Shown here: in pieces, positions 33,042-43,775 of the stretch | How the letters are laid out: each line of letters starts with the position of its first letter | Numbering within the stretch: the first letter of the stretch is position 1 | Origin: Aaosphaeria pasadenensis | Taxonomy: Eukaryota > Ascomycota > Dothideomycetes > Pleosporales | Assembly: GCA_022813625.1 (NCBI GenBank) | Contig: JAKLMB010000042.1 | Coordinates: 236,322 to 300,321 of the forward strand | DNA length: 64,000 nt | Reading direction: 5' to 3' | Position numbers and translations under genes: made by a program | Notes under the pieces: model-generated | What the model was told of the DNA's origin: nothing | Seen by the model: the letters and a program-made list of their open reading frames with translations, nothing else | The model's database searches: none

Positions 33042-34997
33042 TCAAAAATACCACTCATCCACCCTCCCTCCAACCCCACCAGCACCAGCACCAGCACCGC
33101 CGCCCATACCAACAAACCCCATATTCCTCCCCATCCCCATCCCCATGAGCGAATACATCCCCGCCGCACTATACTTATCCAGCCCCATACCCACACCCGT
33201 GACGAGCCCCACACGATCCGAGTGCTCAATCATCTGCTGCTGCTGCGGGACCCTCCCCATGCCCATTCCTACCGCCACAGGCAATCGCTGTGCTGCGGCG
33301 TTGTGCTGGAGAAACGGCATCATCGCCCTCTCACCACCGTCAGAAAGCCATGGGTAGCACCCATTCCTCGCAAGCCACGCCCTCGCTTTCAACACGTCGA
33401 TCTCCAGCGCAGCACTCCGGCCCACGAGCTCGAAGAACCGCTCGCGGAGGTCCATCCCCGTCTCCAACTTCACGAGGTTCGGCGGCTCTGACGCTTCATC
33501 GCCTACACCACCCATCGCCCATGATTGCGGGGGCTGGGAGGACGAAGAGGGGGACTGCACGAGGAACCTACGCGCCCAGGTCCTGATATCCGGATGCGGG
33601 TCCTTGCCGCTGTAGATGGCGGCGAGGAACTGGATCGGGTCTTCACGCGTGATGTACTGTGCGTTCAGGCGGTCCAGCGCGATGACCTGGCAGTCTTTGA
33701 AGCCGGCTTCGACGCCGAGGTTGAACATGCGGACGTCGGTGAGGATGTGGGGTGGGGAGTGGGAGTGGTAGGGTTTTATGACTGGGGGCCCGGATTTGGG
33801 GGTCGAGGATACGGGGGTTGGGTCTGGGGCGTACGTGCCTGTGTGGAGGAGTTGCAGGAGGGATATGAAGGCGGAGCGCGGGATCTTTTTGTCGAGTTCG
33901 AGGCGCCGGGTCGAGAAGGCTTTGCGGATGGTGAAGAAGGGGTCGATGAGGGTGGTGGGGACGAGGACGGACTCGCGCTTTTGGAAGATGAATTCCATGG
34001 AGTCGATGGAGGGGGTGGCTTCGCCGCGAGGGACGATTTCGATGCCGTCTGGGGTGGTGGGGATGGGTTTGTTGGTGTAGATTGAGACGGTGGATTTGCG
34101 GGCGCATTCGGGGAGGTCGTGGAGCGGCTTGCAGGCTTTCATGTAATATTTCTCGATGTCGCGGTCAGAGATTGGGTCCACGTCTGGGAGGCAGTTGCTG
34201 CAGTACTTGTTCGATTGCTGGTGTCGGGCTGGGAGACGGTAGTACTCGTTGTAGTATGCGGGTGGCATGAGGTTGTGCCCAAAGCCCAGGGGTAGAGTTC
34301 GTCCCCCTCGAGTCGATGTCAATTTCCTGATGGTTTGCATGACTTTCGCGAATTGCACGCCGTGGGTTAGACGGCCGTAGTTATGCTCTTTTTCTTCCTC
34401 GGGACCGCAGGCTACGAGGAAGTAGACGTGGATCATGTGGTGGATGAGTGATGCGAGCCATTGCAGTGGTGTCGCGTGCTCGTGGACGTCTGCGTTCAGG
34501 AGGAGGGTTATGCGTTGGACGCGGTGGTTTGGTCCTCGCCCGTGTGAATACGTAGCCCCTGAGGCATCAGTTCCCAGAGACCCGATGTCGAGATAGACGG
34601 CATCTTTGAGGTATCCCATGAATAGCGTCTGGTCGAGTTCATTGAACGCTCGGTACGCAACGTCTCCCAGTCCCTCCCCAGGATGGATGTGCACTACTCT
34701 GGTTCGAAGTCGTCGTAGAGTGTCTGAGATGTCGGCGGCGTTCTTGTCAAGATGTTTGATTATGGATGCAACGGCCCAGTCGATGCTCCACCCTAAGTTT
34801 CTTTCACACTTGACCCGCTCGTCATGGAGTCTGGGTGGTCGAAGATCAGACCAGATGGGGGCAGGTGCTGGAATAAGTCGGAAATCTAAATCAGAGTCTG
34901 GTTCCGGTCGACCGCAATATGGTAGCAGAGGAATGTCTGATTGAGAAGGACTCCGGCAGCGCACCGGGAGTATTTGTGGCCGGAATTCGAGGCTCAT
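33042..34997 (-). CDS. SprT-like protein with altered zinc-protease motif and BTB-like C-terminal region
   Basis: This single exon encodes 651 aa from the first true ATG (the frame is open slightly further but without ATG). Residues ~95-270 look like the SprT-like fold: FNELDQTLFMGYLKDAVYLD, RITLLLNADVHEHATPLQWL, then LIHHMIHVYFLVACG and LTHGVQFAKVMQTI, ending in YCSNC. The position expected to read HExxH reads HHMIH (H186-H190), so the catalytic Glu is replaced by His while both zinc His and the downstream HG remain. Residues ~330-490 resemble a BTB-like region (SMEFIFQKRESVLVPTTLID; MFNLGVEAGFKDCQVIALDR). The tail is Gly/Met/Ala-rich and low in complexity. SprT relatives (Spartan/Wss1) cut DNA-protein crosslinks; this one is probably not a classic protease. 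The BTB call is weaker than the SprT call. Confidence 0.82.
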   Translation of the reverse strand: MSLEFRPQILPVRCRSPSQSDIPLLPYCGRPEPDSDLDFRLIPAPAPIWSDLRPPRLHDERVKCERNLGWSIDWAVASIIKHLDKNAADISDTLRRLRTRVVHIHPGEGLGDVAYRAFNELDQTLFMGYLKDAVYLDIGSLGTDASGATYSHGRGPNHRVQRITLLLNADVHEHATPLQWLASLIHHMIHVYFLVACGPEEEKEHNYGRLTHGVQFAKVMQTIRKLTSTRGGRTLPLGFGHNLMPPAYYNEYYRLPARHQQSNKYCSNCLPDVDPISDRDIEKYYMKACKPLHDLPECARKSTVSIYTNKPIPTTPDGIEIVPRGEATPSIDSMEFIFQKRESVLVPTTLIDPFFTIRKAFSTRRLELDKKIPRSAFISLLQLLHTGTYAPDPTPVSSTPKSGPPVIKPYHSHSPPHILTDVRMFNLGVEAGFKDCQVIALDRLNAQYITREDPIQFLAAIYSGKDPHPDIRTWARRFLVQSPSSSSQPPQSWAMGGVGDEASEPPNLVKLETGMDLRERFFELVGRSAALEIDVLKARAWLARNGCYPWLSDGGERAMMPFLQHNAAAQRLPVAVGMGMGRVPQQQQMIEHSDRVGLVTGVGMGLDKYSAAGMYSLMGMGMGRNMGFVGMGGGAGAGAGGVGGRVDEWYF

Positions 34998-35961
34998 CGG
35001 GGAAGACAAATTACTATAGGCAATCACAGCTCAGTTTAGCCATCGACAATTGAAGCTGCATCGGGTTGTTCCCCATTGTCGATGAAATAGGGCTGGAAAC
35101 TATATAACAGTTCATAAGTTGAGTTTGTACGTCTGCAGCCTTGTTTGACTACGTTCGCTGGCACACTGGTAGAAACCCGATGATCAGGTACCTATATAGT
35201 GTTAGAAGCGATAACACGTAAGTCTTGTACCTTGTCCCGTTTTTGTGCAACACTATGTTTGTTGCTAGTTCTAGGCTCCAGTTCTTATGCGTAACCCCAT
35301 TGGAATTATTGGAATGTGCCGTTGGGGACTTGCAGTTGGAGAGCCCATAGAAATCGCAACACAACCTTCCAGATGTTTGCCACCCGGTGTCCTGCCACCT
35401 GCCAACGGCGGGCGCAAGAACTAAAATAGGAGTCTAACCGCCGTTTGACAATTCCTCTTGCTGCTTTTCACGTTAGTTGCTTCGAGTAGCCAAGAAATGT
35501 TACCGCCACCCACTTGCCCGGGCCGTCCTGTCAATATGTCGCTTTCCGGCCGAAGCACATTCTAAAAGATGGGGCATGCTGTGATACGTGAGCTAGTGGA
35601 GAGAGTTGCTGTGGAGTGCAAGAAAAGTAAAGCAAGTATATTCGCAAAGCCTGGATAGATACCGAGAGCAGGCCATAGATCAAAATTATTCCAACAAGTC
35701 GCGCATAAAAATATACATATCGTCATCCGTAGAATATGGCTGAATAGAGGGTCGAGATGACCACGCGCAATGCAGTCAATACATGAGGTCCTCGCTGTAA
35801 TCGTCGCACCCGGAACCAGAACTTGTCTTGGCCAATCAGTTGGTTTGTGAATCCTTGATGCTCGATTGTGGACGTTCATCCACGCACCCAGGATCGGATT
35901 GATCGTGGACTGGCTGCCGGATCGAATTCCTCAGAAAACCGATGACGTCCCCCCTAACCAT
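34998..35961. other. Intergenic, no gene seen
   Basis: Holds the promoter of the SprT-like gene (left) and the 3' region of the Mpv17-like gene (right). Frames are short and unsupported. Confidence 0.5.
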
Positions 35962-36893
35962 TTAGTATCCTCCTCGTCGGTCGTACTCGTCTCCTGGCCT
36001 TCCTACACCACCAGACTGACTCCTTCCGCTTCCATCACCGTAGTGCTTTCGCCTCAAAGCCGCGAGCCTCTTCTTCTTGGTGTGCGAGTTGATGTATGTA
36101 CCGATGATAAATCCAATGATGTTGAAGAATGGAACCCAGGTATGCTCGGGGAGGAACTTCTGGGCGAACGCAAGCGAGATGGGCGAAACGACCCAGCTAA
36201 CCTTCATGACGGGCATGAAACCGGCCTTGACTGTGGCCTTGACTTGGTGGAAGGTACGGGCGCCAGCGATGACGGCCATTGAGACGAGGTAGATGGAGTT
36301 CTGGATGGGGGAGATCTACGGGTATATTAGTGGATCGCTCTTCGTTTCAATGCTGCGATCTTCAACTTACGATCAAGTTGCTGACTAGGATCTGGAGGAT
36401 CTTAGCCTTCAAGCTGGTGCGTCCGCGGAAGAGTTTCTGCAGGATGCTGATCAGGACGTGGCCAAGAGGCGCGCTGATGAACGCGCCGTACAAGGCCATC
36501 TTGGGAACGCGGGATGTGAAGTAATGACCGCTCTTGCTCCGGTCGTGAGCAATCCAAGAGGCCAAAAACTCCTGCAAACCGGAGAGTGTTCCAGAAGTGA
36601 GCATCTTGGTGCGCAATGGGTTCTCCTGGAGCTGCTTGAGGTAGGCCTGCGGGAACGCTCTGTCAGATGGTTGTTCTGTGGACTCGAGATAATGGCGCGC
36701 GAGCGCGAGCGCGAAGACAACTTACAGCGAGATATCCATTAGGACCAGCACCTTTGGTCAAGGCCTCGCCGACTTCGTGCATGAAGTCCTCCTTGCCCTT
36801 GCCTTTGGTGCTGGTACCCAGGGCCTCGGCGGCAGCCTCAGCGATGCCATCGGTGGACCTGGTAATGGTCTCCTTTTCGAATTTGACGGACAT
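35962..36893 (-). CDS. Mpv17/PMP22-family membrane protein
   Basis: Three exons (36893-36726, 36646-36371, 36315-35962), all joined in phase 0, give 265 aa. Family marks (PF04117) include YLKQLQENPLRTKMLTSGTL at the start of the domain, GAFISAPLGHVLISILQKLF, NSIYLVSMAVIAGA, VKAGFMPVMKVSWVVSPISL and WVPFFNIIGFIIGTYIN, giving about four membrane segments. Members are peroxisomal (PMP22) or inner mitochondrial (Mpv17/Sym1) proteins thought to act as pores or metabolite channels. This one has a 55-residue hydrophilic N-terminal extension and a basic/Gly-rich C-terminal tail (KKKRLAALRRKHYGDGSG), and fits the fungal peroxisomal PMP22-like branch best by impression. Location is therefore inferred. 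Confidence 0.9.
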
Positions 36894-38361
36894 GTTGAAA
36901 TGCGCTCCCGGGTCGTTGGGGACGGCAACTTGCGACGGGTAAGCGCGTCCCAGTAAAGTATATAGAGGGAGGGAGGGGAGGGGAGGGGGGTGGAGATGGA
37001 TGGGAGGTTGAAAGCTGAGCTGGTGTCGCGATGGCTGGGGGGATGTTTGTTGTCTTGTCTACTCGTACCCTCGGGAGTCGGTTAGAGTCCCGAAGAGGTT
37101 TAGCGCGATAGAGAAAGCGGCAGATGAGATGGGAATGGGATGGTGGCGTCTCCCTCTTTATTCTGACAACAACAATAACACCAAGGAAGAACCATCATCT
37201 GCCATCTTGAACCATGATGATTTCTAATAGTTCCTCCGTGAATGAGCATTCTTTGTTCGTCCAGAATCAGGTCCCTATGTCTCTTCAACAGGTATCCATC
37301 TATCAATTACTGATCATCTCTCTAGCCTACCTGCAGACACGGACTGCTCCATATCCGATAGATTCAGCCAATCACAGGTCGTTGTTGGGAAATGGCTCAC
37401 ATTAACGTCGCTACTCGTACGCAGGACGCCGGTCTCCGCTATCGCCATATCAATGCAATGGAAAGCGACATACCATATGAATAATGACATGGACAACTCC
37501 ATCTTCCAACAAGAGAAAATCACTTTCATTAAGCGATAATGACTGTTGCCGATAAGCTTTGTCAAGCTTCTCCACGTGAATAACGTGCGAAGATAGGAAT
37601 GTGGACCGCGCATAGTCCATAGGGCTGAGCTCAATTGCACTTCGTAACAATAATTAGTCTGTGTCGTTTCCCGCTAGTCGCCTGGGTAGGAATTATATCA
37701 TTGATGCAACACAGAGACATAAATGTAGCAGATGGTGGAGGATATAATGAGATCTTGAACAATCATCTTCAAGTACCTACTCTCCCTCTGTGCGACTCAT
37801 GCTCCGAGCACGCAAGTCATCCCCCATGGTCGGCTGGCAACCATCTCTTTCTGATAGCACACCCGATTCGCTATCGTTCTCGCATCTCGTCGAGCTCTCT
37901 TAACAATGTCTTGCCCAATCTACTCACCTGAATTATGTCTTATACTCAAGCTATCATTTCACTGGCAGTAGATATAGAAGATGAGATGAGGAGGAATAAA
38001 CACAGTAACCACACCGGTGGTCGCGCTTTCCGCCCAATTGTCTCGTTGCCAAGCCAGAGCGAGGGTCACCACGAGCACAATCACCACCATTCTACCTCAC
38101 AACCCTCAAGTTAAACCCGAAACAACCTTCGTTCTCACGGAGAAACTCTCCTCATGAATCTGCTCTTCCTTGAATCACTTGGGGCGGTGGTATAATTTCC
38201 ATAAAAGCCGACGATTCCCAATCCAGTTCCTTCACTTGACCAACCTAATCACAACCAGTACTGGCTAGTTACTCCCAAAACTTCAACCCAACTTTTTGGA
38301 ATCCCACTTCCTTGGTCACGGGTCTTTCACTTACATCATCATTCCCATCATTTCTGCCAAC
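36894..38361. other. Divergent intergenic region with a G-rich tract
   Basis: No gene is supported. A strongly G-rich purine tract at 36967-36990 holds four or more runs of three to six G, upstream of the Mpv17-like gene. TACTCGTA motifs occur at 37060 and 37412. The right end is the leader of the CxxC protein gene. Confidence 0.5.
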
Positions 38362-39884
38362 ATGCGGGTGAGTTGGGCCAACTCCTCATCATGTACCTAC
38401 CAAACTAAGTTGTCGCAGAATCGAGTAGCAATGGCCCGCCGTGTCAGGCCCAACTGCACTCACGTCGACATGGATCGCCTCTATACGCGAGAAGAGTATT
38501 GTCAAGTTTGCGGTCGCCTCCCGTCGATTGGATTCCTGTATGTCTGCCGTCAAGATCAAAAGTACAGCTATGTCCCCGTTGGCGAAGACGATGGAGAGGC
38601 ACGAACCGTCACTGGAGCAGTGGATACTCAACCATCCCTCCGCGACGAATTGAAGGCTATAGGATTGAACGATTCGATTATCGGTAATGCGGAGCGTGGT
38701 GAATATACCCCTGCGCAACTTGAACTTCTGAAGGCGCAGAAAAGGGACCTGAACCAGGTCATTGCGGATACCGTCCAGCGTAGTCAGATCTTTACAGTTC
38801 AAGCCAAGCTTGCAGCAGCACTAGATAGGACTCTTTCAGATACAGATGGTTCTTATGAAAGCAAGCCCGAGAAAGACATGGTAAGTCGGCGGGAACCAGG
38901 CTCCTCTCCCGTCTCCTTGCTAACTTGACGCAGACTCTCCCTGCTTGCACCTTCCAGGCTTGTCATAACTGTCGCCCATACTACAAAGACCGCATTTATT
39001 CGTCCTTCGAAAACGTAGTGTCGGATACTATGCCAGCTGTTACCCCTCAGGAATCAATATGTCTGCCGACCAAATCTGCGCAGACCATGCGCTCCATCGG
39101 ACTTCGTCCTGCTTCCGTCTCTCCCCGGAGTCACGATCTCAGTTCGTCAGGTTTTGGAGGAAATACGGATTGCACAAGTGACGACTCTTCCTTCCAAGAA
39201 CGTCAGCCAAACCCATCCCGCCATAGCGTTCTTACCTTCAAGACTACACAATCTGACATAGATGACCTTTCTGCAATTCGCAGGCCACGTCGCCGATTCT
39301 ACAACCTTGGTGGTCGCTCCTCAAATTCAATCGCTCGTGACTTGGAAGACCAGCCATTCTTTACTCGCCATGGTCTGAAGGCAGCGATCCAGTGGATATT
39401 CCGTCCAGGCAAAGGCTCCACTGCCAACAACGGGTCGAACATTACGTTGCCGATGCGGAGAACTGGGACAGCTCGTGATCTCACTGTGGGCAAGAATGGA
39501 GAGCGTGTCGGTGAGTTCGACATGGGCTCCTTGCGCAGAGTGAGGAGGCAGAAAGAACGAGCTGAGCTGTCACGGGGCTATACAGGCGGATTCGAGGGTG
39601 TCACAATTTCCCCGCCCAGAACATCGGGGGATAACCAGCCGTATGAAGAGAGCGAGGCCTCCGACTACACAGTCTACTCTTGCGCCAGCGAGGGCAGTGA
39701 GGTAGAAGTCAGGAATGGCGTGGCTTTGACCGAGGAAGCGGTTGAGACACATACTCCAGACATATTGACCGTGCCAGTCATCACTGGGAAGGAAGGAGAG
39801 GCTGCGCAGGTCAGCATTCAGCCAGTTGGGGATGATGAATGCGATCTCGCATCTCCACTGGACAGCATCATGGCTCAAGTCTGA
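38362..39884 (+). CDS. Conserved-looking hypothetical protein with CxxC zinc-like motifs
   Basis: Three exons (38362-38367, 38419-38880, 38934-39884) give 472 aa. The first exon is just two codons (ATG CGG) followed by GTGAGT; the 51-bp intron is a multiple of three without an in-frame stop, so reading through it would merely add 17 residues. An N-terminal Cys set (C15, C30-x2-C33, C45: EEYCQVCGRLPSIGFLYVC) and a second set after the second intron (C161, C166, C169: FQACHNCRPYYKDRIYSSF) could form one split zinc site. The remainder is Ser/Arg-rich with PRRRFYNLGGRSS and KAAIQWIFRPGKG segments and an acidic C-terminus. I do not recognise a named family; no membrane segment or signal peptide is present. 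Confidence 0.8.
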
Positions 39885-40550
39885 GCGCTGTCTTCAAGAC
39901 GAAGTACCACAGCATCTCGTGGTATTTTGCAGGCATGTACGTTGTGTTTGTATAACGCTCGAGGGATCATCACCATGGAGGGAATCAATGGATTAGGTGA
40001 ATATTCGTCCAAGCATCCTGACTAGTTAGTATGCAACATCAGTTCTTGAACTGTGTCTTCCACATTCCATCCATTGAGGAAAGGGGCTGCTTCTTAGCCT
40101 TTGGTGTGTATAAATTCAGCCCAGATTCCCCATTTCTCTTTAACAGCTTACGAACCAAACAATAATGAAATAATTACAGATTACCTATGCATTCTTGTCC
40201 AATCTCTACAAACATAGTCACTGCCTGCTCAACCATTAATCTACATTTCCAGTCACTGCTAACTAACTAAGTCAGGATATAAATAAAAAATAAAAAATAG
40301 ATTTCAGTTGGAGGGTGCTGTGGGTAGATGTAGTAGTAATTTTAGAGGTCTGTTTGAAGGGAGTACAGACTACCTGCTCTAAACATATGCCTTTGATATA
40401 TATCTCTTATAGTAGTCTTACAACATATTGTCCTGATCCCATACTCATCATTTGAATCTCTTTAGATCCAGTCCGATGAAGTCAACGTTTCCATCTCGTA
40501 GAAAAGGCACACTCATCAAGCACCACCCTCCCCTATCTCTCCTCCCACAA
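39885..40550. other. Convergent 3' spacer
   Basis: Contains the 3' ends of the CxxC hypothetical gene and the Pex11-like gene. AT-rich around 40,270-40,300 (AATAAAAAATAAAAAATAG), plausible polyadenylation context. No gene is seen. Confidence 0.55.
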
Positions 40551-41612
40551 TCAAGCGGTAGCCCTCCAGCGATGGCGAAGCATAACCCCACCAGCGAAGA
40601 TACCGCAGAACCCAACCACCGCATCGCTGAGCAACCCCGTCTCAGACGACCAATGCATCGTCATGGGAAAATACGCCATATTATTCACGAGATCCCTCCA
40701 CCAAAGCTGCTTCTCCTCCCTCCACACCCTCTCCCTCTCCTCCCTCCTAATCTTCCCCTCCTTCTCCCCATCGTCCACCCCCTCCCCACCCTTCCCACTC
40801 TCCCCCTCAAAGTACAACCACTTAACAAACAACCTCACAAACTCCAACGACACCTGCGCAGCCCAGAACCGCGAACTCCAAACCCACCACCTCGCCTCCC
40901 TCCTCTTCCCCTCCTCGCCCGCCCACCCACTCGTCGTCAACGCGCCCTTCGAACTCAAATACGCCCCGTTCTCCAGCACCTGGAAGCCCACACTCGCGAC
41001 GATCTCGCCCCACTCCACGGCCCTCAGCACCTTCTCCCTCCTATCCTTGGGCGCGGGCGCGAGCAGCGTAGCGCGCGCCCACGTGTAGATGCCCGCGAGC
41101 CCCCAGAGCCGCACGAAGATCCGGTAGTCGGATATGGTGTCGTTGAGTGCTTTGGAGGTGGCGACGAGGTGGGCGAGGGCTTTCGTGGTGGGGGGTGCGG
41201 GCAGCGTGGCAATGAGGGTTTCGCCGGGGAGGAGCACGGCGTCGGCTTTTGAGGCGAGGGATGTGGCGAGCGTGGTTAGGCGGGCTTCGAGGACGCGGGT
41301 GAGGAGCGCGCGGAGGAGGGTCAGGGTGTAGGAGATTGTGCAGAGGGTTGAGTCGATGCCGGAGGGGGTGGAGAGGAGCGCGGAGATGCGGAGGAGGGTT
41401 GCGTCGGTGGAGTGGGCGAGGCGGTAGATTAGGCGGAGGAGGGCGAGACGGAGGTTCAGGAGGTGAGGTTTTGAGGGGGGTGAGGATGGTGCTTGTGAGG
41501 ATTGTGAGGATTTGGTGGGAGGTTGAGGTTGAGGTTGTTCGGCGGATGGGATTGTGGTTGTTGATGTCGATGTTGGCGGTTGAGGCGCTTGGGGTTCTCC
41601 TGCGTCCGCCAT
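40551..41612 (-). CDS. PEX11: Pex11-type peroxin (Pex11C-like)
   Basis: This single exon encodes 353 aa. After a Pro/Gln/Thr-rich N-terminus (~45 residues) come the Pex11 helices: LLRLIYRLAHSTDATLLRIS, STLCTISYTLTLLRALLTRV, KALNDTISDYRIFVRLWGL, AGIYTWARATLL, FVRLFVKWLYFEGE, and a C-terminal segment LLSDAVVGFCGIFAGGVML. The SDYRIFVRLWGL block and overall length fit the fungal Pex11C branch. Pex11 proteins bend and elongate the peroxisomal membrane and drive its proliferation. The stop lies at 40551-40553 and the start ATG has a fair context. The neighbouring Mpv17-like gene belongs to another peroxisome-linked family, but the two are not co-transcribed. Confidence 0.9.
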   Translation of the reverse strand: MADAGEPQAPQPPTSTSTTTIPSAEQPQPQPPTKSSQSSQAPSSPPSKPHLLNLRLALLRLIYRLAHSTDATLLRISALLSTPSGIDSTLCTISYTLTLLRALLTRVLEARLTTLATSLASKADAVLLPGETLIATLPAPPTTKALAHLVATSKALNDTISDYRIFVRLWGLAGIYTWARATLLAPAPKDRREKVLRAVEWGEIVASVGFQVLENGAYLSSKGALTTSGWAGEEGKRREARWWVWSSRFWAAQVSLEFVRLFVKWLYFEGESGKGGEGVDDGEKEGKIRREERERVWREEKQLWWRDLVNNMAYFPMTMHWSSETGLLSDAVVGFCGIFAGGVMLRHRWRATA

Positions 41613-42503
41613 GGTTGTTGGAGATGAATTTTGTGTCCTTTTGAGATTGTGTAGGATGAGAAAAGGGAGTGTGTGATTGAGTTATTGGAAGTTGTGATAG
41701 CTCCCTTTGATAGCCGGTAGTTGCTGGATGGTTTCTTTTTTCGTTGCGCCGAGGTTGGAGCTGCAGTTCCGAGCCGAAATCGCCCACCCGTCATCGTCAT
41801 CATAGAATCACATGCAACTGACAACAACAATACAAATAAATAAACACATGAATACATGTAAACATATAAATATGTATATAGATGTGCAGCTACTACGCAC
41901 ATAGTCGTATCCCATACAATCTACTCAGGTAGGTACTTCTTGCATATATGCATATGCCAATAGCTTGTACACAGTATGTCGCCATATACCATTCCCTTTC
42001 TTCTCTATTGCACCGATAGACTTGTCTTTATGAGAACATAGACTATACTTTTTAAGATCACGATGTGGACACATGATGTCGATCTTCAATACTCCGTACA
42101 GACTACATACATGGATGATATGCAATGATGTGATGTATCGGATCGTCATAGCATGCCTAGGTGGTGAGTGCAGTGCCCCAGATCTGTTCTCTCCCCCACC
42201 TTGTCACTGTCAGTAACCTGGAACCTTGCTCAGACCCCAACCCCAACCCCCCAGCCTCACGACTCCTCCTCCACCTCCCATCTTCCATCTTGGAATAGCT
42301 CTATCTACTTGAAGTTAACCTCAACGTATCCCATTGATCCCCCGCAGGTTTCAGGCAATGTCTCCTTGTCCTCACTCACTTCCTCAAATACCCTGATCTA
42401 TGTACTCCGTATGATCTCTGACCTCTGAACTTTGATCTTTGACCTCTCACCTCACAGCTCCCCTCCACTACATCTTCATCTGATATCTCCATTGACACTG
42501 ACC
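41613..42503. other. Divergent promoter region of Pex11-like and bestrophin-like genes
   Basis: No gene is supported. Two TACTCCGTA motifs occur here (42090-42098 and 42403-42411), the second about 100 bp before the bestrophin-like start. Confidence 0.5.
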
Positions 42504-43775
42504 ATGCCCTCACTACCCCACGAACCCATCCGTCGACCAACCTATCCCCTCGCCCACTCATTTCGCCGCAAGCCCCGACGAGTCCCCCTCGTCCTCCGCC
42601 TCGCCCATGGCTCAATCCACAGCATCGTCATCCTCCCCGTGCTTCTGCACTCCCTCTTCACGGTCCTCGTCGTCTACCTGGACCGCAATGTCGACGGCAG
42701 CCTGGGCCTCCCCTCGACCATCATCCCGTCCCTCTCCATCGTCGTGGGTCTGATGCTCGTCTTCCGGAACAGCACCAGCTACGACCGCTTCTGGACGGGC
42801 CGGAACTGCCTCACCACCATCTCCACGAGCGTGCGGAACCTGTCGAGAATCATACTCATCAACGCGAGGTCGCCATCCCTGGACCAAGACACCTCCGCCA
42901 ACAGCAATGGCAACAACAACGCAAGAGCCGGCAACATGGGCGACAGCGCCCTAGGATCCAGCATGCACGGCAACGAACCCCAAAGCAACAAAGGCCTAGG
43001 ACTCAGCAAAGCCGAGCAAGCAGAAACCGAGAAGATCATCCGCGTGCTCCTCGCCATCCTCTACGCCATAAAACACAACCTCCGCGCCGAATTCAACATC
43101 CCACCCGCCTCCATCGCCAACGACCAACCTCCCACAACCACCTCCTCCCCAGATTCCCCCTCCTCCCCAACCCTCCAAACCCCCCGACGCCCCATAACCA
43201 CCCTCTCCCGCCGCAACTCCCTCGCCGAAGAACACGGCATCTACACCGCCTCAACAGACTACACCTCGCTCCTCCCCCCGAACCTCCTCGGCTACGAAGA
43301 CCGCGGCCTCTCCCTCCCCCTGCAACTCACCCTCCTCGTCGAACGCTACATCCACCTCTCCCACAACGCCAAATCCTGGGTGCACGCCCCCCTAGCCTCC
43401 CAGATGACCGTCCAGCTCAACTCCCTCGTCGACGCGTACGGCCGCATGGAAACGATCCGCTCCACGCCCTTACCCATCGCGCACCTCATCCACCAGAAAC
43501 AGGTGCTCGCGCTCTTCACGTGCTTCCTGCCGTTTACGATCGTGGACGACTATGGGTGGTATGCGGTGCCGATTGTGGCGATCATTGCGTTTACGCTGTA
43601 TGGGATCGATGGGATTGGCGGCGAGTTGGAGGATCCGTTCGGGTATGATAGGAATGATATTAAGATGGATGGGATTGTCGAGGATGCGCGGAGGGAGGTT
43701 ATGGTATTGCTTGAGGAGTGGAGGGATTGTGCTGAGGGGAGGGGGAATGGGGCGGTGGGGGGCATGTTTGAGTGA
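42504..43775 (+). CDS. Bestrophin/UPF0187-family anion channel-like protein
   Basis: This single exon encodes 423 aa from the ATG at 42504. Bestrophin-family marks are LRLAHGSIHSIVILPVLLHS (TM1), IVVGLMLVFRNSTSYDRFW then TGR (TM2 and the conserved RFWxGR-like motif), LPIAHLIHQKQVLALFTCFL and GWYAVPIVAIIAFTLYGIDG (TM3-4), and the calcium-clasp-like GELEDPFGYDRNDIKMD. Residues ~130-175 and ~205-245 are low-complexity, predicted cytosolic insertions. The family forms pentameric chloride or bicarbonate channels; fungal members are uncharacterised for the most part. The usual fungal N-terminus is slightly longer, so an upstream exon is possible. Confidence 0.88.
   Translation: MPSLPHEPIRRPTYPLAHSFRRKPRRVPLVLRLAHGSIHSIVILPVLLHSLFTVLVVYLDRNVDGSLGLPSTIIPSLSIVVGLMLVFRNSTSYDRFWTGRNCLTTISTSVRNLSRIILINARSPSLDQDTSANSNGNNNARAGNMGDSALGSSMHGNEPQSNKGLGLSKAEQAETEKIIRVLLAILYAIKHNLRAEFNIPPASIANDQPPTTTSSPDSPSSPTLQTPRRPITTLSRRNSLAEEHGIYTASTDYTSLLPPNLLGYEDRGLSLPLQLTLLVERYIHLSHNAKSWVHAPLASQMTVQLNSLVDAYGRMETIRSTPLPIAHLIHQKQVLALFTCFLPFTIVDDYGWYAVPIVAIIAFTLYGIDGIGGELEDPFGYDRNDIKMDGIVEDARREVMVLLEEWRDCAEGRGNGAVGGMFE

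Noticed and set aside
33525..34085. 186-codon frame opposite the SprT-like gene
   Set aside because: Shadow of the strong minus-strand gene; translation is Gly/Val/Asp-rich as expected from the antisense of Pro/Ala/Thr codons, with no domain.
34998..35027. Ten extra codons at the start of the SprT-like frame
   Set aside because: The frame is open but the upstream end is not an ATG; the first ATG is at 34997.
41041..41787. 248-codon frame overlapping the Pex11-like gene in another frame
   Set aside because: Arg/Pro-rich translation typical of a shifted frame in a GC-rich gene.
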